Part shown: positions 1 through 5,734 of the stretch, one piece after another
Numbering within the stretch: position 1 is the stretch's first letter
Layout of the letters: every line of letters begins with the position of its first letter
Assembly (NCBI GenBank): GCA_002279765.1
Contig: NCCR01000226.1
Span: 1-9,039, forward strand
Direction: 5' to 3'
From: Verrucomicrobia bacterium 12-59-8
GTDB taxonomy: Bacteria; Verrucomicrobiota; Verrucomicrobiae; Verrucomicrobiales; Verrucomicrobiaceae
Length of the DNA stretch: 9,039 nucleotides
Notes under the pieces: generated by a model
Told to the model about the DNA's origin: nothing
The model's database searches: none
The model's input: the letters and a program-made list of their open reading frames with translations, nothing else
Translations under genes and position numbers: made by a program

Positions 1-1
1 C

Positions 2-334
2 TGCATCGCGAAAGGGGAGGGCGTGGAGGCGGCGAGGAAGGTCTTTATTCCCATCGAGGGCGACAGCCGCATCCCGATGAAGCAGGTGCATGAACTCTTC
101 GCCGGCAAGGGCAGTGAGGAGGCGGTGCTGAATGCTGCCGAGGAAGGGGAGGGCGAGCGCCTGCGCAACCACCGGTGTTATGCGCATTTGTATCTGGGGC
201 TGTACTTCGAAGCGACGGGTGAGGATGCGAAGGCGAAGGCGCACATGCTTAAGGCGGCGAAGGATTACGCCATGGACCACTACATGGGGCGAGTGGCGCA
301 GGTGCATGTGAGGATTCGCGGGTGGGACAAGTGA
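2..334 (+). CDS. TPR-containing protein, NlpI-like (partial, C-terminal 110 residues)
   Basis: The reading frame is open to the left edge, so this is the 3' end of a longer gene; the GTG at 23 is probably internal. The last half contains a TPR-like helix pair: HLYLGLYFEATGEDAKAKAH at about residues 59-78 of the visible part (alternating small and aromatic residues, then GEDAKA), followed by an AAKDY segment and a closing YMGRVAQVHVRIRGW motif. This arrangement resembles the C-terminal TPR and tail of NlpI-type lipoproteins and related TPR proteins common in Planctomycetota and Verrucomicrobiota. Such proteins are usually exported scaffolds for protein-protein contacts, but no specific partner can be named. 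The signal peptide, if any, lies outside the window. The family call is moderately sure; the function is not known. Confidence 0.7.
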   Translation, partial: CIAKGEGVEAARKVFIPIEGDSRIPMKQVHELFAGKGSEEAVLNAAEEGEGERLRNHRCYAHLYLGLYFEATGEDAKAKAHMLKAAKDYAMDHYMGRVAQVHVRIRGWDK

Positions 335-373
335 GGTGAAGGATTTTCTTCAAATGCTCCAATCCATTGTCCC

Positions 374-607
374 ATGACCATTCAAGCCAACATTCCTGAC
401 TTCCTCATCCAGCAGGCTGCGGATGTCGCCAAACGCGAAGGGACCAGTGTGGACTCAATCATCGCCATCGCCCTCTCGTCCCAGGTCACCGCCTGGAATG
501 TCCGCGACACCGTTGAACAACGGGCGCGACGCGGCAGCCTCTCGGATCTCGACGACATCCTCGCCGCAGTGCCGGATGTGCCGCCGGTGGCCGGAGATGA
601 AAAATAA
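374..607 (+). CDS. Small ribbon-helix-helix (CopG/HicB-like) antitoxin-type protein
   Basis: This 77-residue protein has the layout of a ribbon-helix-helix DNA-binding protein. A short beta strand (TIQANIP, residues 2-8) is followed by helix A (about 9-22, FLIQQAADVAKREG), a turn beginning TSVDS, and helix B (about 25-37, VDSIIAIALSSQV). The acidic tail ending VPDVPPVAGDE resembles tails of orphan HicB/CopG-like proteins in which RARRGS is followed by a P-D-V/P-x-x motif. Members of this fold dimerise and bind operator DNA, often as the antitoxin of a type II toxin-antitoxin pair. No toxin gene lies next to it on the same strand: the next gene (+) is a DUF1501 protein, and the nearest PIN gene is 1.7 kb away on the other strand. 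It therefore looks like a solitary antitoxin or regulator. No Shine-Dalgarno is visible before the ATG. A long opposing frame here is a shadow. Confidence 0.7.
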   Translation: MTIQANIPDFLIQQAADVAKREGTSVDSIIAIALSSQVTAWNVRDTVEQRARRGSLSDLDDILAAVPDVPPVAGDEK

Positions 608-761
608 TTCATAGCCGTCAGGCGGGGAGCAGGGATCCAGTGTCGTGCCGCTCTGATCCTCCTTTGCGCATCATTGCGCCTGGCTTGGCAGAGTGGTGTG
701 CGCACGCAACAAGGTGTCCTCCCGCATGGTAGATTCACGTGTAACCCACTGAATTCGCACC

Positions 762-2099
762 ATGAAAATGCATCGTCTCTGCTCCGGCAATCATAGCAAT
801 CTCTTCAACACCGCGCAGGGTCGGCGGGACTTTTTGCAGGTGGGGGCCATGGCGGGGCTGGGGCTTACGCTGCCGAATTTGCTCAAGCTGCAGGCGGCGG
901 ATCTGGCGATGCCGGCGGTGGAAAGCTACAAGCCGATCGCGACTTCGATCATCCACATCTACCTGCCCGGAGGCATGGCGCAGCATGAGTCCTGGGATCC
1001 GAAGCCGTTTGCCTCGCCGGATTATCGTGGGCCGTTCAGTCCGGTGAAAGGGGTGACGGGCGAGTATGTGGGCGGGCAGTTTGCGAACATCGCCAAGATC
1101 CTCGACAAGATCACGCTGATCCGTTCGGTGACGCATGGCGAGGCGGCGCATGAGCGTGGCACGCACAACATGTTTACCGGCTACCGCCCGAGCCCGGCCA
1201 TCAAGTTTCCCAGCTTTGGGTCCATCATCTCGCATGAGCAGGGGCCACGGAATAATCTGCCGCCGTATGTGGCGGTGCCGAGCGTGATCGCGCCGGATCA
1301 GGGCAGCGGGTACATGAGCAGTGCCTATGGGCCCTTTGCGCTGGGCAGCGATCCGGGGGACAAGGGCTTCACGGTGCGCGATCTCGCCGCGCCGAAGGAC
1401 ATCAATCCCAAGCGCTTTGATCGCCGGCGCAACCTGCTCTCCGCCGTGGACGAGCACTTCCGCACCTCGGAGAAATCGGACGGCCTCAGCGCCATGGACA
1501 ATTTTTATCAGGCTGCGTACAAGCTCATCAGCTCTGACAAAGCGCGCGAAGCCTTCAACCTCAATGCGGAGCCCGACAAGCTGCGCGATGAGTACGGCCG
1601 CAACGCCGCGGGTCAGCGCTTTTTGCTCTCCCGCCGTCTGGTGGAGGCTGGGGTGCGCATGGTGTCCGTGAACTTCGGCAGCTGGGATCACCACTCGAAC
1701 ATCAAGAGCGCGTTTGAAAGCCAGGCTCCGCAGTTTGATGTGGCCTTTGCGCGTCTGATTAAAGACCTCGATGAACGCGGCATGCTGGACACCACGCTCG
1801 TGCTTGTCAGCTCCGAGTTTGGCCGCACGCCACGCATCAACAGCACCAATGGACGCGACCACTATCCGCGCGTCTTCTCCGTGGCGATGGCCGGTGGCGG
1901 CGTGAAGAAAGGTTTTGTCTATGGCAAGTCCGACGCGCTCGGAGGCGAGCCGGATGAAGATCCCGTGGGACCTGAAGATCTTGCGCGCACGATGTATCGC
2001 CTGCTGGGGATTAACGCGAGCAAGCGCATCGTGGTGGAGAATGTGCGGCCCGTGGACATCGTGAATGGGGGCAGACTGCTCAATGAGGTGATCGCGTAG
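762..2099 (+). CDS. DUF1501 domain-containing protein with Tat signal
   Basis: This 445-residue protein covers the usual full length of the DUF1501 family. The N-terminus carries a twin-arginine motif RRDFLQ (21-26) followed by a hydrophobic stretch (27-40), so it is probably exported folded by Tat. Family landmarks are HIYLPGGMAQHESWDPKP (about 65-82), the GEAAHERGTHNMFTGYRPS block (126-144), SWDHHSN (307-313), DLDERGMLDTTLV (335-347), EFGRTPRIN (352-360), GRDHYP (364-369) and AGGGVKKGFVYG (377-388). The fold is related to sulfatases and alkaline phosphatases, and the Asp/His/Glu clusters are plausible metal ligands, but no substrate has been firmly assigned to the family. In Planctomycetota and Verrucomicrobiota these genes usually sit next to a PSD1 cytochrome-like gene (DUF1549/DUF1553); none is beside it here. 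The ATG at 762 has no Shine-Dalgarno but leaves the Tat motif intact. Confidence 0.93.
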   Translation: MKMHRLCSGNHSNLFNTAQGRRDFLQVGAMAGLGLTLPNLLKLQAADLAMPAVESYKPIATSIIHIYLPGGMAQHESWDPKPFASPDYRGPFSPVKGVTGEYVGGQFANIAKILDKITLIRSVTHGEAAHERGTHNMFTGYRPSPAIKFPSFGSIISHEQGPRNNLPPYVAVPSVIAPDQGSGYMSSAYGPFALGSDPGDKGFTVRDLAAPKDINPKRFDRRRNLLSAVDEHFRTSEKSDGLSAMDNFYQAAYKLISSDKAREAFNLNAEPDKLRDEYGRNAAGQRFLLSRRLVEAGVRMVSVNFGSWDHHSNIKSAFESQAPQFDVAFARLIKDLDERGMLDTTLVLVSSEFGRTPRINSTNGRDHYPRVFSVAMAGGGVKKGFVYGKSDALGGEPDEDPVGPEDLARTMYRLLGINASKRIVVENVRPVDIVNGGRLLNEVIA

Positions 2100-2148
2100 G
2101 TGGAGGAGTCAGAAGATTTCTTCGCCGTGGGGCACCTGGCCTGCGGCA

Positions 2149-2304
2149 TCACTCATTCCCGTAGAAGGCTTCGACGAGGTCGGCTTTGAGACGCTGGGCT
2201 ATTTTTTTCTGATCATGCCCGAAGTCGGAGGTGATTTTGCGGCGAATCTCCCGAAGCCATTCGAGGTCGTCTGAATCTCGTTGGGGTGTGGCAGAGGTGT
2301 TCAT
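2149..2304 (-). CDS. 51-residue antitoxin-like partner of the PIN protein
   Basis: The ATG at 2304-2302 overlaps the TGA stop of the PIN gene (ATGA), and the frame runs 51 codons to a TGA at 2151-2149. An AGGAG (minus strand, 2316-2312) sits 7 bases before the start. It is the clearest Shine-Dalgarno in the window and strongly supports a real gene. The protein begins MNTSATPQRD and is then largely helical and charged: DDLEWLREIRRKITSDFGHD at about 12-31, followed by QKKIAQRLKADLVEAF. Proteins of this kind, with an EIRRKI..EFG/HD core, are often found beside PIN-domain genes and are presumed antitoxins, but I cannot confirm homology. Translational coupling to the PIN gene implies co-expression. 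Toxin-first order is less usual for VapBC, where the antitoxin normally comes first. There is no obvious DNA-binding fold, so it may act only by binding its partner. Confidence 0.72.
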   Translation of the reverse strand: MNTSATPQRDSDDLEWLREIRRKITSDFGHDQKKIAQRLKADLVEAFYGNE

Positions 2305-2777
2305 GGTTCAACTCCTAGAAGTTCGTATGGTGTGATGAGTTTGGGCGTGTCGTAGCCAAGCCGGGCATTGACCTGACGAATGTGGTCGGTCTTGTTGGCA
2401 TTGGCGATGTGCTTGCAGTTCCACGAAGCAAGAATATCACATTTCCAGAAAGTGGCGACAGCCAAGTGTCTGGCATCGCCGTCCGCGTCGGCGGGCATGA
2501 TTTTGTTTTCAATGTTATGATCTACAAGCACGTCAATTTCTGGTGCGTATTGTAGCAGTCGAATGTCCTGCAACAGAGTGAGACATTCCGTTCGCTTGGG
2601 TTCGGGCGTGTCCTCCAGTTCACGAATGACCCAGAGAGATGAAACCAGTTCGTCCTGCCACTTTGCCAGGTCCCACCACTCACGAGTCCATTCCCGCCTC
2701 GCTTGCATGGCTGCACCAGACCGCGTCTCGAAATAGAAACTCGGAATGCTGGTTTCGACGAAGATGAGCTGATTCAT
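2301..2777 (-). CDS. PIN-domain protein (VapC-like putative RNase toxin)
   Basis: This 158-residue protein fits a single PIN domain, a Mg2+-dependent RNase fold used by VapC toxins. The N-terminal strand carries an acidic residue in FVETSIPSFYFE (Glu8, where most PIN domains have Asp). A central acid lies in VIRELEDTP (Glu53 or Glu55). C-terminal acids are Asp101 in GDARHLAVATF and Asp114 in CDILASWNCKHIAN, followed by the typical closing LITPYELLG. The subgroup with ETSIPS is common in cyanobacteria, Verrucomicrobiota and Planctomycetota. Its neighbour downstream overlaps it by ATGA and looks like its antitoxin, so toxin activity on RNA is the likeliest role. The start chosen is the ATG at 2777; the GTG codon directly before it (2780) is an alternative. 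A GGAG motif lies 14 bases before the ATG (11 before the GTG), which is marginal. Confidence 0.85.
   Translation of the reverse strand: MNQLIFVETSIPSFYFETRSGAAMQARREWTREWWDLAKWQDELVSSLWVIRELEDTPEPKRTECLTLLQDIRLLQYAPEIDVLVDHNIENKIMPADADGDARHLAVATFWKCDILASWNCKHIANANKTDHIRQVNARLGYDTPKLITPYELLGVEP
2312..2316 (-). promoter_or_regulatory. Shine-Dalgarno of the 51-residue gene
   Basis: AGGAG on the minus strand, 7 bases upstream of the ATG at 2304 and inside the 3' end of the PIN gene. Most other starts in the window lack such a site, so this one decides that the short downstream frame is translated. Confidence 0.7.
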
Positions 2778-2872
2778 CACCGCAGGCTATGCTCCGACTT
2801 TGGAAAGTCGAGCCATGAATGCGCTATGCAAAGACAACGGCGCCTTTGGTCAAGAATATCCTGGGTCGCTCG

Positions 2873-2896
2873 ATGTGCGGGCAGGAGTGCCCACAT
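2873..2896 (-). terminator. Candidate terminator hairpin after the metalloprotease gene
   Basis: The arms GGGCA (2879-2883) and TGCCC (2888-2892) enclose a 4-base loop. The stem is extended by ATGT/ACAT (2873-2876 and 2893-2896) with a 2-base bulge. It starts 7 bases past the stop codon of the minus-strand protease gene. No T-run follows, so it is at best a weak intrinsic terminator or a 3' stabilising hairpin. Confidence 0.4.
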
Positions 2897-2903
2897 CACT
2901 GCC

Positions 2904-4385
2904 TCACAAGCTCAACCCGCTCTTCGCAAACATCGCGCGAACTTCGGCGTCCAGTTGTTCTAGGGTGCGGTCGTTGAGGAGGATGTTCAGGTGCTTGGCG
3001 CAGACGGCATCGGGGTCGGTGTTGTCGGGGGGGAGGGGTTCCTTGGGAGGTGCGGGCGGTGGGGGCGGGGGCGTGAGGGTTTTCGGATAGGAGAAGCGGC
3101 CGCCGCCGAGATCTTGGACGCCGGGCTGCTGCATGAACTGCTTCATGGCGTTGCGATAGGTCTCATAGGCGGGGCGCAGTTTGTCGAGTGCGGCGTCGTA
3201 GGCGTCGGCCTGCTCCCAGAAGGCGGGCCATTTTTTCTTTTCTTCATGCAGGGCGTCGAAGTACTGCATGAGGTGCTTGCCGCCGCTTTCGTGCACGAAG
3301 AAATACGCGAGGATGTGGGAGGAATGGTAGCGGCTGGCGAGATCCTGCATGTCGGGCGGCTGGCTGGGGAAGGATTCAGGCGGACGCTGAGTCTTGCGAT
3401 CGGACAGTTTGTAGCTGGTGATGACGTTGCGGGTGCTGATGTCCGTGGTGTAGCCCCAGAGTTCCTTGACTCCGATCCACTGCGGCTTGTAGCGCATGGA
3501 GCTGAGCAGACCGCGATTGCGCGAGCCGGGCTGTTTGGCGAGGAAGGCGGCGCCGTCTCCGCTGACGGAAAACATGCCGCCTTTGTAGGTGAGATTGGAG
3601 GTGTACTCGGCCAGTCCTTCGATGAGCCACACGGGCATGTAGGGCAGGTACTCGTGCATCATCTGATGCGTGATCTCGTGCGTGATGGTGTCGTTGTTGA
3701 TCTCGCCTTTGCGGTAGTAGGCGCTGTTGGCACCGACGGTGTTGGAGATGCCGAGCTGATCGAACGGCATGCGGAAGACCTTGTCATTGCGCACATACAC
3801 GCCGCCAGACCACGGCGGCGCACCGGTGGCGAGGTACTGCTCGCGTGTGGCGTAGAGCTCCGCCTGGAATTTGGTGCGTCCTTCCTCCGGCCTGGGCACG
3901 ATGCCCCAGGGCATGAGGCGCACGAGTTCATAGGTGCTCTCAAAGGCTCGGCAGACATCCTTCATGAGGATGACGCCCAGCTTCGCGCTGGTCTTGAACT
4001 GAAAGTGGCCGGACTCGTAGATGCACTCGCCCGGCACCTCCTTGACCACCTTGATGTTCATGTAGAGCATCGGCTCCTTCACTTCGCCGGGCATGCGGCG
4101 CTTGTCCCAGGGGAGGCGCGCTGCATCGGCAGGGTCGGCGATGCTGACGGTGGCTTTCGCGGCATTTTGCCGCACCCAGGCTTGATCTTCGGCGGAGAGA
4201 GTGGCGAGCGCCACGGTGGCGGTCTGGCCACCGGCCATGATCAGGGTGACGCTGCCGTCCTTGCTGCCGCCAAATTCGGCCTGCACCTGCTTGCCCTGCG
4301 CATTGGTCCAGGCGCGCGGCTCGGCCAGCGCAAAAGAGCCGGGCAGCAGGCTGAGCAGAGCCAGGGTGAGGGGACGCAGGGTCAT
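2904..4385 (-). CDS. Secreted HExxH metalloprotease-like protein with N-terminal SHD1-like domain
   Basis: This protein has 493 residues from the ATG at 4385. Residues 1-21 are a signal peptide (TLRPLTLALLSLLPGSFALA, AxA cleavage). Residues 24-73 look like an SLA1 homology domain 1 repeat (RAWTNAQGKQVQAEF ... LSAEDQAWV), an exported domain frequent in Planctomycetota and Verrucomicrobiota. The catalytic core has HEITH (236-240) and, 15 residues on, WLIEGLAEY. Here Glu256 matches the third zinc ligand of WLNEGFA in M1-type gluzincins. This layout resembles DUF1570-like putative peptidases. A proline-rich linker (439-453) precedes a short helical tail. It is inferred to be a zinc peptidase in the periplasm or at the cell surface; the substrate is unknown. 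The frame stays open to an ATG at 4511, but that extension runs into the repeat element and would bury the signal peptide, so 4385 is the start. There is no Shine-Dalgarno. Confidence 0.85.
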   Translation of the reverse strand: MTLRPLTLALLSLLPGSFALAEPRAWTNAQGKQVQAEFGGSKDGSVTLIMAGGQTATVALATLSAEDQAWVRQNAAKATVSIADPADAARLPWDKRRMPGEVKEPMLYMNIKVVKEVPGECIYESGHFQFKTSAKLGVILMKDVCRAFESTYELVRLMPWGIVPRPEEGRTKFQAELYATREQYLATGAPPWSGGVYVRNDKVFRMPFDQLGISNTVGANSAYYRKGEINNDTITHEITHQMMHEYLPYMPVWLIEGLAEYTSNLTYKGGMFSVSGDGAAFLAKQPGSRNRGLLSSMRYKPQWIGVKELWGYTTDISTRNVITSYKLSDRKTQRPPESFPSQPPDMQDLASRYHSSHILAYFFVHESGGKHLMQYFDALHEEKKKWPAFWEQADAYDAALDKLRPAYETYRNAMKQFMQQPGVQDLGGGRFSYPKTLTPPPPPPAPPKEPLPPDNTDPDAVCAKHLNILLNDRTLEQLDAEVRAMFAKSGLSL

Positions 4386-4438
4386 GACGCGGGAGCATGC
4401 GGGAAGAAGCCGGGCACTGACAAGATCAAAATGCGTGA

Positions 4439-4450
4439 GCGAGCGCTCGC
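4439..4450. repeat. Perfect 12-base palindrome upstream of the protease gene
   Basis: GCGAGCGCTCGC is fully self-complementary and lies 54 bases before the protease start, between it and the foldback element. It could be an operator or a chance GC-rich palindrome; nothing else in the sequence decides. Confidence 0.35.
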
Positions 4451-4475
4451 GGTGCCGGTGTCGGTTCATTAGCTG

Positions 4476-4508
4476 TACTTTGGTATACTGCCGCGCATCA
4501 CAAATCTT
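4476..4508 (+). repeat. Left terminal inverted repeat of foldback element
   Basis: 33 bases beginning TACTTTGGTATACTGCC. They match the reverse complement of 4761-4793 at 28 of 33 positions, and all five differences are transitions. Confidence 0.8.
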
Positions 4509-4589
4509 CAAAAGGGAGCCACCCCAAATGGAAGTGCTGATGCCTGCGGGTATGATTGAAAATGCGGGGCGTGTTCATGGGGCGGAGCT

Positions 4590-4700
4590 CCCAGAGCCGG
4601 TTAAAAACCAGCGCTCCCAGCCCGGACTCCCGTGCCGCGCGCCATTCTTTGATGGGAGCGCTGATGTTTCTATCCGCGGCTTTGCAGCATCGGCTCTGGG
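4590..4700. repeat. Nested internal inverted repeats of the foldback element
   Basis: CCCAGAGCCG (4590-4599) pairs with CGGCTCTGGG (4691-4700). Inside that, CAGCGCTCCCA (4609-4619) pairs with TGGGAGCGCTG (4653-4663), leaving a 33-base apical loop. Both pairs are perfect and properly nested within the terminal repeats. Confidence 0.75.
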
Positions 4701-4760
4701 CGGGCGTCCCAGCCGAGTCGGAAGGCAATACAGCAGTGGGAAGAGCACCTTCTCAAAATG

Positions 4761-4793
4761 AAAGTTTATGATGCGTGGCAGTATATCAAAGTA
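4761..4793 (-). repeat. Right terminal inverted repeat of foldback element
   Basis: Read on the minus strand it begins TACTTTGATATACTGCC and mirrors 4476-4508, with five transition differences. Its outer end is 2 bases from the stop codon of the neighbouring minus-strand gene. Confidence 0.8.
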
Positions 4794-4795
4794 GA

Positions 4796-5057
4796 TCAGC
4801 CAGCGCCGGGGAGGCCCGGGTGGGCGCCATCGCCCGCCTGCAGGTGGCCCGGCAGATTGAAAAACGCGCCGTAGAACAAGGGGCCGATGAGGCGGCAGCA
4901 GGACCACCAGCGACCAGAAGATTTTTTTGACCAGCGGCACGGCGCGGAACTTTGGCAGCAGCCACAATCCCAGCGCCAGTCGCAAGGGCAACACCAGTGA
5001 GACTGAAATGACTCCAGTGACAAAGGGTGCTGACGGATCCCTTCGCCCATGGAGCAC
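4796..5057 (-). pseudogene. Small two-helix membrane protein gene with a +1 frameshift
   Basis: Read from the ATG at 5057, the frame gives a first membrane helix (about 12-34, FVTGVISVSLVLPLRLALG...) and then FRAVPLVKKIFWSLVVLLP. Soon after, it loses sense and runs on through the foldback element to about 4575. Removing one G of the pair at 4891-4892 (one C on the coding strand) joins the second helix into IFWSLVVLLPLIGPLFYGAF, followed by a soluble tail NLPGHLQAGDGAHPGLPGAG and a stop at 4796-4798, 86 residues in all. The motif LLPLIGPLFY recalls the second helix of PLDc_N-type small membrane proteins. So the gene is either recently inactivated or the base is a sequencing error. The divergent opgH operon starts 98 bases away. 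Function unknown. Confidence 0.65.
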
Positions 5058-5155
5058 GGTGCAAGGTTTTCCCTGAGTTTGTCAACCTGCGGTGGAATCC
5101 TCTTTCCCCGGCATCAAAACTGCGCATCCTCACGGCGGCTCGGATTTGAGCCATC

Positions 5156-5734
5156 ATGGAAGCAGTCAACATACAGTTCGCACCCGCGACAGGCACTGAG
5201 GAAGAGTGGAACGAGGCGTATGCACGCCTCGCCGATTACTTTCGTTCGTATCAGCTACACAATCGAATCCGCCGTACGCAGTTGATTCTGGAGACGCTGC
5301 GCAATGCGGCCAAGGCGCATGCGAAGGACCCCTCCCGCACGCCCACGGCGCACTCCATCGAGCAGGCGCGGTTCATGCTGCGGGAGTGGCTCGGGAGCAT
5401 TTACAGCGATCTTAATCTCAACGAAGCGCAGCTCGAGGCCACGGGGCGGCTGGGCTTCCACCTTGCCGGCGGGCCTTCGCGCTGGCCGCAGTTTTTCCTG
5501 GATGAGCAGAACATGCCCGAAGACATGGCCGAGGCCATGCGCTCGGCGATTCGAACCTCCGGCCCCGGCATGCAGGTGAGCAAGATGACACCGCGTGACA
5601 TCGACCTCGGCATGTTCACCGACGTGGCGGACGACACCTTTGACCGCCTCGGCCGTCACCCCATCCTGCGCTATTCCGTGCTGTTCGTCATCGTGGGCAG
5701 CGTGCTGGGCTATCTTTACTCCCTCTTCGGATGA
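5156..5734 (+). CDS. C-terminally membrane-anchored protein of unknown function, operonic with opgH
   Basis: This 192-residue protein is not recognised as a named family. Residues 1-60 are charged and helical (EEEWNEAYARLADYFRSYQL, then a basic RIRR stretch). Residues 65-100 form another helical block (SIEQARFMLREWLGSIY). The middle is richer in loops (GGPSRWPQFFLDEQNMPEDM). A single hydrophobic segment at about 171-190 (LRYSVLFVIVGSVLGYLYSL) ends at the very C-terminus, giving a tail anchor with the bulk probably in the cytoplasm; no signal peptide is seen. Its stop overlaps the opgH start by ATGA, so translation is coupled and a role as accessory or regulator of the glucosyltransferase is the natural inference. 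It bears no likeness to OpgG, the periplasmic partner usual in Proteobacteria. No Shine-Dalgarno precedes the ATG. Confidence 0.82.
   Translation: MEAVNIQFAPATGTEEEWNEAYARLADYFRSYQLHNRIRRTQLILETLRNAAKAHAKDPSRTPTAHSIEQARFMLREWLGSIYSDLNLNEAQLEATGRLGFHLAGGPSRWPQFFLDEQNMPEDMAEAMRSAIRTSGPGMQVSKMTPRDIDLGMFTDVADDTFDRLGRHPILRYSVLFVIVGSVLGYLYSLFG

Larger units (their letters stand above)
4476..4793. mobile_element. MITE-like foldback element, 318 bases
   Basis: The segment is bounded by 33-base imperfect inverted repeats whose outermost dinucleotides are TA on each side. TA is the target duplication left by IS630/Tc1-mariner transposases, so the element could be a non-autonomous derivative of such an element; this is inference. 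Internally it has two more nested perfect inverted repeats: 10 bases at 4590-4599/4691-4700 and 11 bases at 4609-4619/4653-4663, so the whole unit can fold into a long hairpin. It contains no convincing gene; short frames on both strands do not resemble known proteins. It lies between the protease promoter region and the stop codon of the frameshifted membrane gene, 2 bases from the latter. An alternative reading is a structured non-coding RNA or a chromosomal repeat family mobilised by other means. Confidence 0.62.

Noticed and set aside
660..705. Small hairpin GCGCA/TGCGC (666-679) and palindrome GTGCGCAC (698-705) before the DUF1501 gene
   Set aside because: They are short and without a T-run or consistent promoter context; too weak to call as a terminator or operator.
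735..1862. 375-codon open frame antisense to the DUF1501 gene
   Set aside because: It is a shadow of the DUF1501 gene, whose family motifs are on the plus strand.
2991..4472. 493-codon open frame antisense to the metalloprotease
   Set aside because: The opposite strand encodes a signal peptide, SHD1-like domain and zinc motif; this frame has only Gly/Val/Ala-rich, featureless sequence.
4386..4511. N-terminal extension of the metalloprotease to the ATG at 4511
   Set aside because: It would place 42 extra residues before a clear signal peptide, and its first part is encoded by the inverted repeat of the foldback element.
4498..4771. Short frames inside the foldback element on both strands
   Set aside because: They have no recognisable domains or start context, and their coding would be dictated by the inverted-repeat structure.
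5058..5155. Possible promoter with TTGTCA in the divergent intergenic region
   Set aside because: No acceptable -10 hexamer lies at 16-18 bases spacing.
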